NCBI GenBank assembly: GCA_026706505.1
Contig: JAPOYQ010000677.1
Location: 1-18,425 of the forward strand
Source of the DNA: Gemmatimonadota bacterium
Lineage (GTDB): Bacteria > Latescibacterota > UBA2968 > UBA8231
Length of the DNA: 18,425 nucleotides
Direction: 5' to 3'
Shown here: positions 8,095 to 15,445 of the stretch, piece by piece
Position numbering within the stretch: position 1 is the stretch's first letter
Layout of the letters: every line of letters begins with the position of its first letter
Translations under genes and position numbers: made by a program
The notes under the pieces: model-generated
The model's input: only the letters and a program-made list of their open reading frames with translations
What the model was told of the DNA's origin: nothing
Databases searched by the model: none

Positions 8095-9027
8095 ATGGCG
8101 AAACGAGCTTCATCTGGGCACAAACTTGGTCAGTTGGTCGGAGACTGGTTCGAACAGTATTTCTCGTTGCCTCTGCTTCGCCAAGTAGCGGATGAGCTAG
8201 AACTCTACTTAGACAACCGTTTCGTCTCACGCCCTTTGCGTGATGGGGAAAAAGTCATCTGGCGAGACGTAGACGGCAACGCGGTAGATTATGATTTTGT
8301 CCTCGAATTAGGTGGGAGCGATGAAGAGCGGGGGGTTCCCGTGGCTTTTGTCGAATCTTTCTGGCGGCGCGGTGCGCGACACTCCAAAGACAAGGCCCGC
8401 GACGACAGTGGAAAACTGAGGCCAATGCGCGTCACATATCCAACAGCGCGTTTTTTAGGCATCTTAGCAGCAGGGGATTTTACACAACCAGCCAGAGAAC
8501 TAGTCTTGAGTCAGGGGATAGACTTGTTCTATGTGCCTAAAGAAAAAGTCGTTTCTGCCTTTGCTGAAAATGGACTAGATATCGACTATCCAGACCAAAT
8601 AGAAGAAGGACATAAAGAGCAAATAGTTCTCGAAGTTGAAGCAAACTTTTCGAAAAAGAAAAAGAGCAATATCGCTCGTTCTCTAGTTGGATTACTAGGC
8701 AGAGCGACTGTGGATTCGTATATAGATCGAGTTCGCTCTAAACTCAGTGCTCTTCCTCAGCAAATCTGCCTCGTGTTAAGACAGGACTCCGCGCCTATCA
8801 TTTTTGAAGTAATCATGGCGGCGACGGAGTTTCTGGAGAATCCTACTTTTTCGATGGATGATCCCACAGAAAGTTATTTGTATCAGGTGACGTACAGCGA
8901 TGGTTCCGAGTTTGAATCTATGGTCGGTTCGGTTGATGAATTACGCACATTGCACGGTCATATTTCAGATTTAGCGGAACATATGAACCGTCTTAGTGGG
9001 AAATCCTCTCCTCTTCAGAATATCTAA
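8095..9027 (+). CDS. Type II restriction endonuclease partner (PD-(D/E)xK-like)
   Basis: The 310-residue protein follows the methyltransferase by 12 nt, with GGAG at 8085-8088 placed 6 nt before the ATG, so the two are almost certainly co-transcribed. VDYDFVLE (D65, D67, E71) followed by PVAFVESFWRRG (E87) looks like a PD-(D/E)xK nuclease core: an acidic residue at a strand end, then a buried strand ending in Glu. The usual x-Lys after Glu is absent (ESF); K98 or K100, or nearby Arg residues, may substitute. MRVTYPTARFLGILAA and DLFYVPKEKVVSAF are further hydrophobic strand-helix blocks consistent with a compact nuclease fold. I recall similar proteins beside methyltransferases but cannot name a characterised enzyme. 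Placement after a modification gene is the main support for function. Like its partner, it is AT-richer than the flanking genes. Confidence 0.72.
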   Translation: MAKRASSGHKLGQLVGDWFEQYFSLPLLRQVADELELYLDNRFVSRPLRDGEKVIWRDVDGNAVDYDFVLELGGSDEERGVPVAFVESFWRRGARHSKDKARDDSGKLRPMRVTYPTARFLGILAAGDFTQPARELVLSQGIDLFYVPKEKVVSAFAENGLDIDYPDQIEEGHKEQIVLEVEANFSKKKKSNIARSLVGLLGRATVDSYIDRVRSKLSALPQQICLVLRQDSAPIIFEVIMAATEFLENPTFSMDDPTESYLYQVTYSDGSEFESMVGSVDELRTLHGHISDLAEHMNRLSGKSSPLQNI

Positions 9028-9139
9028 CAGCACAAAGGTCGCATCCGACTGAGTCTTACTGCAGGCTACTATTCTAGGCGGTAAGCCGTGTCTTGGTAAA
9101 TAGCAAGCATTGTTGTGTAAGATCATTCTCCAGCCATTG

Positions 9140-11362
9140 CTAGGGCGTCAGTTCGTGGTAGCGGTTGATCTGTGGAGCGGATAGGGTGGTGACCTTGTCA
9201 CCGGGCCATTGGACTTCGACGGCTTCGACTTGTTCGACTCGGCCCAAGCCGAAAAGGAGGGTGGGTGAGCGTTGGGCGTCGAAGGATTCGCCGGTATAGA
9301 CCCACTGCGTTTTGGTGCCTTGGGACGAGCGCAGGGTGATGCGCGCGCCGATGGGAGAGGTGCCGGCCGCGCCTTGGAGGCGCACGCCGAGCCAGTTGTT
9401 GTCGCCGGGCCAGACATTGCGCAAGACGTGGACTCGCTCGCGGCGCGGAGTGCCGGACCACTCGCTGACCAATAGATCCACGCGGCCGTCGGCGTCGATG
9501 TCCATGTCGAGCACGGTGCGCGCATCGAATTCAAAAGCCACGTCCATCAGATAGCCGATCTCGACAAAGGAGCGGCCCCCTCCGCTCAGATAGAGCTTGT
9601 TGTGTTCAAAGCCGTTCCACGAGATGCCCGCGTTGTGCCAGTCCGCAATCGCCTCGTCGAAAAATGCGGCTATTTGCGAGTCGGGTTCCGAGCCGCCGGT
9701 GTAGATGTCGTGCGTCCAGAAGGTGGTGCAGTAGTCTTGGGCGGTTTCGCCGCTGAGATGGCCGTTGGCCACGTAGATTTCGTCGTCGCCGTCGTTGTCG
9801 AAGTCCGCGGAGGCCACGCCCCAAGACCACCCGGTGCGCGCTACTTGCTCCGTGCTTGGGGCGATGCTGAATTGGGCGTCTTCGCGCCCGAGGTAAAGCC
9901 GGTTGCCAAAGCCCATGGCCCGGCGCTGTTGGTGGTGCTCGGGGTACTCCTCGCGGCCGAGATTGAGGTAGTCGAGGCGGCGCGCCGTGGTCGAACTCAT
10001 GCCCACTACGTACATGTCGAGGCGGTCGTCGGCATTGTAGTCGCCAAAGACGTGGGACATGCCAAAAGTCGATGCTTCGCTGACGGTGCGGGAGGTGACG
10101 TCGGCAAAGGTGCCAGTGCCGTCGTTGTAGTACAGGTCGATGCCGGCGAAGTCGCTGACGACCAGTAAGTCGAGGTCGTCGTCGCCGTCGAGATCGGCCA
10201 AGGAGCCGCTGTAGGTGCGTCGCTTGCGCTTGGCTTCGAGGCCCGCGCGGGCCGTGATGTCGGTGAAGCGTCCGTTGCCGTCGTTGCTCAGTAGGTACGC
10301 GGGATAGCCGTCGTTGGCGTCGTAGTAGGGCGTAGGCATCTGGCCTTCGCGGTAGGGCAGCCGGTACTGGCCAACCCACAGGTCGAGGTCGCCGTCGGCG
10401 TCTATGTCGCCCGCGCTCATGGCTTCGGGGTATTGTAGGGGCCGAGTCGCAATGGCTAAGCCGGGTTGGTCGAAGTCCTGGCCGCCCTCGTAGAGGCCCA
10501 GCAATTGCCCGGGGCCACCGACGATTAGATCGGGTGCTCCATCGCCGGTAAAATCGGCCAAGAGCGCCACTTCGACGCGACCGACCGGAGGTGGATACGC
10601 CAAAAGCGGCTCGGGCGCAAAGCGTCCGCCTTGGTTGCGGTAGAACAGGTTGGCACCGAGTGCGAGCAAGTCGTCGAGGCCGTCGCCATCGAGGTCGGCG
10701 GCGATGAGAGGCGAGAGCGCGGTGTCGTCCGCCAAGACGGCTGAAGAGGTAAAAGTGGGTGCGCCACGGCGTTCGGTCAGGATCAGATTCGAAGCGTCGA
10801 TGGTGGCGGGGATATAGTGCCCGGCCTCGTCTTGCCGCTCGCTCCAGGTGACGGACAGGTCGCCGCTGACGATTAGACGCTTAGCGCGGTTTTTGACGTG
10901 CAGTTTCAGGTCTATTAAAGAGCGGGCAGGACCGTCCTCTGCCGGGATGAATTGCTTGTGGTGCCATTCGGATTGTTCGAGAACGAAGCCCTCATTTTCC
11001 CATTGTTCGAGTAGGGCCGACCACTGCACTTGCTCAAGCGTGCGCGGCGGGTTGCCATAGTGCGTTTCGACGATATCCCAGTCGTGTTTGACGCTATCCT
11101 GTGGGATGCCGAGTAGCAGTTGGTCAAAGGGAAAAGCGGCTAGTATTGGCTTCGCCTCTTGAGCAGCGCGCAGTCGATCCCATAAGGAGACAAAGACGGC
11201 CTCGTACTGCTGGGCGCGCCGCTCATCGGACCAGACCGTGCGGTCCAGTTCGAGCCGCTGTTGGCGGATAGCAGCGGTGCCCTGTGCCCCAGTGTGGTGC
11301 GGTGCCGCCAGCGAGAGGACGGCGAGAGTAGAGAGCAGTTTCAGCATAGGTGGAATGACCAT
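9140..11362 (-). CDS. Large secreted FG-GAP/VCBS protein with ASPIC/UnbV domain
   Basis: This 740-residue protein has an N-terminal signal peptide (MLKLLSTLAVLSLAA region). About 170 residues (30-200) follow that show no FG-GAP loops and that I do not recognise. Then come seven Asp-rich propeller loops, including DLDGDGLDD at 223, DFTGDGAPD at 270, DIDADGDLD at 319, DLDGDDDLD, DYNADDRLD, DFDNDGDDE and DIDADGRVD. The C-terminus is ASPIC/UnbV (GARITLRSSQG, LLFGLGRVE, VEVQWPG). It is related in architecture to the 638-residue protein at 2692-4608 but longer at the N-terminus. The start could be ATG 11362 or ATG 11347; neither has a Shine-Dalgarno, and 11347 gives a cleaner signal peptide. A sigma70-like promoter lies at 11404-11432. 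The likely location is outside the inner membrane; the partner or ligand is unknown. Confidence 0.88.
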   Translation of the reverse strand: MVIPPMLKLLSTLAVLSLAAPHHTGAQGTAAIRQQRLELDRTVWSDERRAQQYEAVFVSLWDRLRAAQEAKPILAAFPFDQLLLGIPQDSVKHDWDIVETHYGNPPRTLEQVQWSALLEQWENEGFVLEQSEWHHKQFIPAEDGPARSLIDLKLHVKNRAKRLIVSGDLSVTWSERQDEAGHYIPATIDASNLILTERRGAPTFTSSAVLADDTALSPLIAADLDGDGLDDLLALGANLFYRNQGGRFAPEPLLAYPPPVGRVEVALLADFTGDGAPDLIVGGPGQLLGLYEGGQDFDQPGLAIATRPLQYPEAMSAGDIDADGDLDLWVGQYRLPYREGQMPTPYYDANDGYPAYLLSNDGNGRFTDITARAGLEAKRKRRTYSGSLADLDGDDDLDLLVVSDFAGIDLYYNDGTGTFADVTSRTVSEASTFGMSHVFGDYNADDRLDMYVVGMSSTTARRLDYLNLGREEYPEHHQQRRAMGFGNRLYLGREDAQFSIAPSTEQVARTGWSWGVASADFDNDGDDEIYVANGHLSGETAQDYCTTFWTHDIYTGGSEPDSQIAAFFDEAIADWHNAGISWNGFEHNKLYLSGGGRSFVEIGYLMDVAFEFDARTVLDMDIDADGRVDLLVSEWSGTPRRERVHVLRNVWPGDNNWLGVRLQGAAGTSPIGARITLRSSQGTKTQWVYTGESFDAQRSPTLLFGLGRVEQVEAVEVQWPGDKVTTLSAPQINRYHELTP

Positions 11363-11403
11363 AGAGGGCTAGATGAGCAAGGGCCGACGCTGGACGAGCA
11401 GAC

Positions 11404-11432
11404 AGTATAGGCAACGCTGGTTTTTTTATCAA
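11404..11432 (-). promoter_or_regulatory. Sigma70-type promoter for the large FG-GAP gene
   Basis: On the minus strand, TTGATA (11432-11427) and TATACT (11409-11404) are separated by exactly 17 nt, with an A-run inside the spacer. Transcription would start near 11397, giving a leader of about 35-50 nt before the candidate start codons at 11362 and 11347. It lies in the short gap after the beta-helix gene, so the FG-GAP gene can be transcribed independently of it. Confidence 0.55.
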
Positions 11433-11461
11433 AGCGAATGCTTGTTGTCTGAGCTATGCCT

Positions 11462-12667
11462 CTACTCCTCTGGCGGCCGGTAGCCCACTCCGGCGTAGGC
11501 AGGGGCTTGGGGTCGGTAGTGCTCGTCGAATTGTGGGTCGGGTGCTTGGAGTACATTGCGCTCTGGGTCCAAGGTGCCGCGCAGGTCGTCGATCTGGCCG
11601 CGGACGAAGCAGCCGCTGAAACGGCGGCTGTCGAGCAGATCGACTTCGTAGCGGCTGCCGGGGGCAATGCCGCCGCTGCGCACGTTCATCCAGAAAATAG
11701 TATTGTGGTATGAACTGCCGCGACCCTTGTCGTCAACGCCGTTCCAGTTGTCCGTGAAGGTGCAGTTGCGCACTTCGACGCGCGCGCCGGGAAAGACTGT
11801 CAACGCACCCGAGCCGTGTGCCTTGTTGTACTCGACGCCGCCACGGCGGCCCACGTAGTCGGGACCGAGATTGGCGACATTGCCGACGAAGAGACAGTTG
11901 TCGAGCACGGCCGCGCTGCCGGGTAGCACATCGACGGCCGCGCCGGTGATTTGGCAGCTATTGTTGCGGAAGAGGGAGTTTTTGATCAGCACGGCCTCAG
12001 CGTCGAACCCCCGATGCTCGATGGAGATGCCGCCGCCGCAGGGGCTGGCGTAGTTGTCGTGGAGTTCTAACTCTTCGAGGGTTGGATAGGAACGGCCAAA
12101 TACCTTGATGCCGCCGCCGTCGGCGTAGAAGAACAGTCCCTTTTCCCAGCGCACTCCATTGGAGGAGTCCGGCTGGATTGGCTCGGGGCCTTCGCTGCGG
12201 CTGGCAAAGTTGTTGGCACCGGTGATGGTGAAACCGCGCAGGATGGTGCGCTGAGAGATGCCGTCGCCGAAGAAGACTACGTGGTTGACGATGGCTGGGT
12301 AACTCGCCGCGTCGGGATCGGCGCGCTCGGCATGGGCGGCCGTCAGCACCACGTGCCCTACTGCTTCGAGCGCGATGCCGTCGTGGCGGGCCGCGAAGAA
12401 GAGCATCGCTTGGCCGGTCCGCTGCGGACGATAGGTCCCCGCGTGAACTTTGACGGTCTTGTGGATTGAGTCGCGGGCTGCCGCTTCGAGGGCCGCTTGG
12501 ATGTCGTCGCCCGGATAGACGTGGTACGCGGCGTCCGCTTGGGGTTGTGGGGGCGGAGGATCGCAGCCTATAGAGAGCAGGCAGAGCGCGAAAAGATGGG
12601 CCGCCGCTTGGCCGAAAAACGCCAAACTGCGAAACACTTTATTTCTTGACTTAGGTTTTAGATACAT
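11462..12667 (-). CDS. Right-handed beta-helix lipoprotein
   Basis: The 401-residue product has a long basic n-region, a hydrophobic core and a lipobox-like LSIGC that places the lipidated Cys at residue 35, followed by a Pro-rich linker. It is thus predicted to be a membrane-anchored lipoprotein facing the periplasm or surface. From about residue 46 it starts like DUF1565/pectate-lyase-type helices (DDIQAALEAA, VKVHAGTYRP). Short strand repeats follow with Gly/Asn turns (GGGIKVFG, GGGISIEHRG, NSLFRNNSCQITGAAV, NCTFTDNW). The tail DPQFDEHYRPQAPAYAGVGY matches the usual end of such helices. This fold usually binds or cleaves polysaccharide; catalytic residues are not evident, so binding is as likely as cleavage. 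The leader is extremely AT-rich with no Shine-Dalgarno. It diverges from the TPR lipoprotein gene. Confidence 0.82.
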   Translation of the reverse strand: MYLKPKSRNKVFRSLAFFGQAAAHLFALCLLSIGCDPPPPQPQADAAYHVYPGDDIQAALEAAARDSIHKTVKVHAGTYRPQRTGQAMLFFAARHDGIALEAVGHVVLTAAHAERADPDAASYPAIVNHVVFFGDGISQRTILRGFTITGANNFASRSEGPEPIQPDSSNGVRWEKGLFFYADGGGIKVFGRSYPTLEELELHDNYASPCGGGISIEHRGFDAEAVLIKNSLFRNNSCQITGAAVDVLPGSAAVLDNCLFVGNVANLGPDYVGRRGGVEYNKAHGSGALTVFPGARVEVRNCTFTDNWNGVDDKGRGSSYHNTIFWMNVRSGGIAPGSRYEVDLLDSRRFSGCFVRGQIDDLRGTLDPERNVLQAPDPQFDEHYRPQAPAYAGVGYRPPEE

Positions 12668-12774
12668 ATATATATGATATTCAAATTAATCCAAATTTTA
12701 ATCTATAATTACTTTAACAACAAGCACTTGCAACATTTTTAGTCGCCGTTCTGGTTTCGGAGAGAATCTACGAT
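12668..12774. promoter_or_regulatory. AT-rich divergent promoter region
   Basis: This 107-nt gap between divergent lipoprotein genes is very AT-rich up to about 12720 and includes an ATATATAT run, in sharp contrast to its surroundings. Plus strand: TATAAT at 12704-12709, with a weak TTCAAA at 12680-12685 (18-nt spacer), would serve the TPR gene. Minus strand: TTGTTG (12723-12718), a 17-nt spacer and TAAAAT (12700-12695) would serve the beta-helix gene. The two candidates overlap, so they would compete or be co-regulated. GGAGAG at 12759-12764 is the TPR gene's ribosome binding site. Confidence 0.45.
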
Positions 12775-14298
12775 ATGTCCCGCTTGCCCGTGGATTGCAT
12801 CGCCGTACTCGCCCTCGTCTCGATCGGGGGATGCGGCGAAGTGCGGCAAGAGCCGCCAGCGGACAATTCACTGCTCGCAGTGGGAAGGGCCTATTTGGAT
12901 CAGGGGCAGTACGATCAAGCTGCGGCTGTGTACCAAGAGGCCGTTAGCCGCGATTCGCTGTCCCGCGACGCGCACTTTTACCTAGGCTTGGCGCATTTGC
13001 AGCGCAAGAGCACGGCGGCGTCCGCGCATTTTGCACGGGCCATTGCGCTGGATTCGACGTACATTCCCTCCTATCACAACTTGGCCATCGCCCACCTCGA
13101 AGCAGGCCGCTACCCGCAGGCGGTAGAGGCGGCGGAAACCGCGCTACGCTTTGATCCTCAATCGCCTAGCTCGTATCGCTTGTTGGCCTTCTTGCACAAG
13201 GAGCAGGGGCAATATGAACGCGCCGAAGAGGCCCTGCTGAGGGCGCTTTACATCGCGCCAAAAGACGTGGAAGCGCGGCAAGCCCTAGCGTTGCTCTACA
13301 GCCAGCAGGGCCGCAATGCGCGCGCGGAAGAGGTTTTGCTGGAAGCGGCTGAGTTGGCACCAAAGCGCAAGGAAATCTGGCGGGACCTGGGACGGCTCTA
13401 CCTGAACGAGAAGCGGTACGACGAAGCAGCGCAGGCGCTCAACCGGGCCGTGGTGCTCGATGCCAACTACGGCGAGGCGTATCACGATTTGGCGAATTTG
13501 TACTCGGCCCAGGGCCGCTACGACGAAGCCGAAGCCATGCTCGCGCGCCTAGAGGGCCTGCTCGACTTGTCAGAGCGGGAAGAGACTTTGGAAAAGGTGC
13601 TGGAGAGAGAGCCGGGCGATGTGGAAGCGCGGTTGGCGCTGGGCCGAGCGCAGATGCGCTTGGGGCAATACGCCGACGCGCTGAGCACGTACAAGGAAGT
13701 GCTCAGCCGCGAGCCCGAGCACGTTGACGCGCTGGCCGCGGTGGTGCAAATCCACCTGCGGCAGGGCGATGTCGAGCGCGCTGCGCACTTGGCTGGCAAA
13801 ATCGCGGCGCACGAGCCGCGTGGGCGGCGCGCGCCCGAAGCGCATTTTACCATGGGCTTTGCTCACGCGCAAAAGCAGCGTTGGGCCGAGGCCGAGGCCG
13901 CGTTTTCCCGCGCCTTGGACATCGACGCCTGCTACGCCAAGGCGCACAATGCCTTGGGCAATGTGTATGCCTTGCAGGACGACTTGGAAAAAGCCATCAG
14001 CGCCTATCGGGCCGCCCTCGCCTGCGATGCCGAACTGCGCGATGCGTACTACGGATTGGGCATGGCCTTGGCCCGGCGCGAGTCCTTGACAGAGGCTATT
14101 GCCCAGTTTGAGGAGGTCGTGCGGCGCGATTCTACACATGCGCGCTCCCACTACGCGCTGGGCCAAGCCTACGAGCAACAGGGCGAGGCCGCGGCGGCGC
14201 GCCTTGCCTATGGAGCTTTTGTCCGGCACTGGCGCGGCGACGAGAAGGTGCTAGCGGCGGCTCGGAGCCGCATTGCACACCTGCAAACACCGCAATAG
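12775..14298 (+). CDS. TPR-repeat lipoprotein
   Basis: The 507-residue protein begins with a signal peptide ending in a lipobox (VSIGGC, lipidated Cys20). It is therefore predicted to be a lipoprotein with its solenoid in the periplasm or at the surface. I count 13 tetratricopeptide repeats from about residue 32 to the C-terminus, with typical W/Y-x-x-L-G...Y...A...A...P spacing, for example GRAYLDQGQYDQAAAVYQEA and GNVYALQDDLEKAISAYRAA. A short irregular insert (SEREETLEKVLEREPGD) interrupts the series after repeat 7. TPR solenoids hold protein partners together, and lipoprotein forms often serve secretion or cell-envelope assembly. No enzymatic motif is present. It starts 10 nt after GGAGAG and diverges from the beta-helix lipoprotein; 127 nt separates it from the CBM9-like gene. 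Confidence 0.88.
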   Translation: MSRLPVDCIAVLALVSIGGCGEVRQEPPADNSLLAVGRAYLDQGQYDQAAAVYQEAVSRDSLSRDAHFYLGLAHLQRKSTAASAHFARAIALDSTYIPSYHNLAIAHLEAGRYPQAVEAAETALRFDPQSPSSYRLLAFLHKEQGQYERAEEALLRALYIAPKDVEARQALALLYSQQGRNARAEEVLLEAAELAPKRKEIWRDLGRLYLNEKRYDEAAQALNRAVVLDANYGEAYHDLANLYSAQGRYDEAEAMLARLEGLLDLSEREETLEKVLEREPGDVEARLALGRAQMRLGQYADALSTYKEVLSREPEHVDALAAVVQIHLRQGDVERAAHLAGKIAAHEPRGRRAPEAHFTMGFAHAQKQRWAEAEAAFSRALDIDACYAKAHNALGNVYALQDDLEKAISAYRAALACDAELRDAYYGLGMALARRESLTEAIAQFEEVVRRDSTHARSHYALGQAYEQQGEAAAARLAYGAFVRHWRGDEKVLAAARSRIAHLQTPQ

Positions 14299-14314
14299 AT
14301 ACAACCGCACAGAG

Positions 14315-14429
14315 AAAGGAGGTCGTTATCAAAATAAGTGCAGTGCAACGAAAGCATTTTGATTATAATATCATAATATTATGCCCCACTGTAGCGGGCG
14401 TTTTAACTAACCAAGGAGGAGGATTTTGA
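14315..14429 (+). other. Leader reading frame with strong SD but ATC at the start position
   Basis: AAAGGAGGT at 14315-14323 is a near-perfect Shine-Dalgarno with no annotated gene after it. At normal spacing the codon is ATC (14328-14330). The frame then stays open for 33 codons and stops at TGA 14427-14429, overlapping the TTG start of the next gene as TTGA. The context GGAGGTCGTTATCAAAA closely resembles the true start GGAGGTGCCGTTATGAAAA at 15434. It may be a coupled leader peptide with a rare AUC start, a start codon lost by mutation, or a sequencing error. The peptide has no recognised motif and codons in its end double as the next gene's ribosome binding site. Confidence 0.35.
14382..14405 (+). 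terminator. Weak possible hairpin after the TPR gene
   Basis: GCCC near 14383 can pair with GGGC near 14396-14399 across a 9-nt loop, followed by GTTTT. The stem is only 4 bp, so termination would be inefficient; at most it attenuates readthrough from the TPR gene into the CBM9-like gene. Confidence 0.2.
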
Positions 14430-15370
14430 AAAAAATCACTGTTTTGCTCGCACTGGCCCTGTGCGTGGCCGTCGTCGCTCCAGCTACGGCGCACGTGCCC
14501 GAGGGCGCTGTGCGCACGGCTTTCCAGTGGCCGGCGGGCCTTGAGCCCACGCTGGACGGCGATCTGTCCGAATGGTCGATCGTGCCCGAGGACTACTTGA
14601 TTTCTTTTGCCGAGCACACCGAGTTCAACGGCGAAAAGCCGGCTGATTTTGGCGACTTGAACTTCCGCTCTATCGTCGGCTGGAGCGAGTCCACCAATAG
14701 CCTCTATTTCATGATGGAGCGCTTTGACGACTTCTACGATCGCGATGCCCAAGGCGGCGTGGCCGGCGGCGACGATAGCTGGGAAATGCACGTCGATGGC
14801 GACCACAGCGGCGATCAGATGCGCTTTGGCACCGCCGACATAGAGAACGAGGAAGAGCGCGCCTTGGCCCAAGGCCGCTGGTCGCAGTCCTACCACACAC
14901 GCTTCCCGAACCTCGGTCCCGACGGCCAGGAGAGTTGGTCGTGGTTTTGGATGACCCAAGCGCAGTGGCACGACGAGCTGCCCTACGCCGACCACGGCTT
15001 CCGCTTGGACGGCGAAATCGGTGGCGGCGAGGCCACGGCCTTTATCGAGGTGCGGCGTCAGGCTTGGGACGACTTTCTCTTCAACGACCCGGAAGGCAGC
15101 GTCATCCACGACTACAACGAGGGCGATATCACCGGCTTGGGCTGGGCGGTCTTCGACAGCGATGTAGCCGGTGCCGACGGCGGCGTTGGCCAGGATGCCG
15201 AGCACTCTGGCCAGTGGTCTCTTTCGGGCGCCACCGACGTGTGGAAAACCACGGCTTCGGCCACGGATTTCCTGCTGGCACCCGTTGATCCGCGCGTCGA
15301 TTTCAGTGCGATCGAGAGCGCGGTCGAGGAGAATAGCTGGGGTCGCATCAAGTCCGCTTTCGTCCAGTAA
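14426..15370 (+). CDS. Secreted CBM9-like domain protein
   Basis: The 314-residue protein starts with TTG, supported by AAGGAGG at 14413-14419 with 6-nt spacing and an immediate signal peptide (MKKITVLLALALCVAVVAPA, cleavage near TAHV). PTLDGDLSEW at 41-50 is the classic opening of carbohydrate-binding family 9-like domains. IVGWSESTNSLYFMMERFDD and DDSWEMHVDGDHSGDQ (116-130) are the expected beta-strand and Asp-rich segments. The protein is strongly acidic with very few lysines, which suggests calcium or other cation binding or saline habitat. No catalytic domain is attached, so I infer surface or periplasmic glycan binding. The C-terminal 24 residues form a separate helical-looking tail. 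A strong hairpin follows, so this gene may be expressed well above the genes downstream. It lies in line with the TPR and F5/8C genes. Confidence 0.78.
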   Translation: MKKITVLLALALCVAVVAPATAHVPEGAVRTAFQWPAGLEPTLDGDLSEWSIVPEDYLISFAEHTEFNGEKPADFGDLNFRSIVGWSESTNSLYFMMERFDDFYDRDAQGGVAGGDDSWEMHVDGDHSGDQMRFGTADIENEEERALAQGRWSQSYHTRFPNLGPDGQESWSWFWMTQAQWHDELPYADHGFRLDGEIGGGEATAFIEVRRQAWDDFLFNDPEGSVIHDYNEGDITGLGWAVFDSDVAGADGGVGQDAEHSGQWSLSGATDVWKTTASATDFLLAPVDPRVDFSAIESAVEENSWGRIKSAFVQ

Positions 15371-15397
15371 GCGGGCAGTATTTAGGATGCAAGAACG

Positions 15398-15433
15398 AGA
15401 GGGGATGGGCTAGTCCCATCCCCTCTTCTTCTT
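15398..15433 (+). terminator. Rho-independent-type hairpin (terminator or attenuator)
   Basis: AGAGGGGATGGG (15398-15409) pairs perfectly with CCCATCCCCTCT (15415-15426) around a 5-nt CTAGT loop: a 12-bp GC-rich stem followed by the pyrimidine tract TCTTCTT. The T-tract is interrupted by C, so termination may be partial. It ends exactly where the next gene's GGAGGT begins (15434), so it can set the ratio of CBM9-like protein to F5/8C-FlgD protein. Confidence 0.72.
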
Positions 15434-15445
15434 GGAGGTGCCGTT

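Noticed and set aside
9028..9139. Search for a shared terminator between the convergent nuclease and FG-GAP genes
   Set aside because: Only a 3-bp stem near CGGTAAGCCG was found and no T-run; not enough for a terminator call.
6522..9152. Possible direct repeats bordering the R-M island (near 6522 and 9131)
   Set aside because: Only short, gapped similarity (AGC-ATTGC-AG); not above chance and one copy lies across the end of the FG-GAP gene.
10021..10440. Recurrent GTCGTCGCCGTCG-like strings suggesting a DNA repeat
   Set aside because: They are reverse-complement codons for the Asp/Gly-rich FG-GAP loops, so the repetition is at protein level.
13570..14229. 219-codon minus-strand reading frame
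   Set aside because: Antisense shadow of the TPR repeats; the repeat periodicity on the plus strand shows which frame is real.
14363..15205. 280-codon minus-strand reading frame
   Set aside because: It lies wholly antisense to the CBM9-like gene, whose signal peptide, SD and domain signatures are clear; long antisense frames are common in GC-rich coding DNA.
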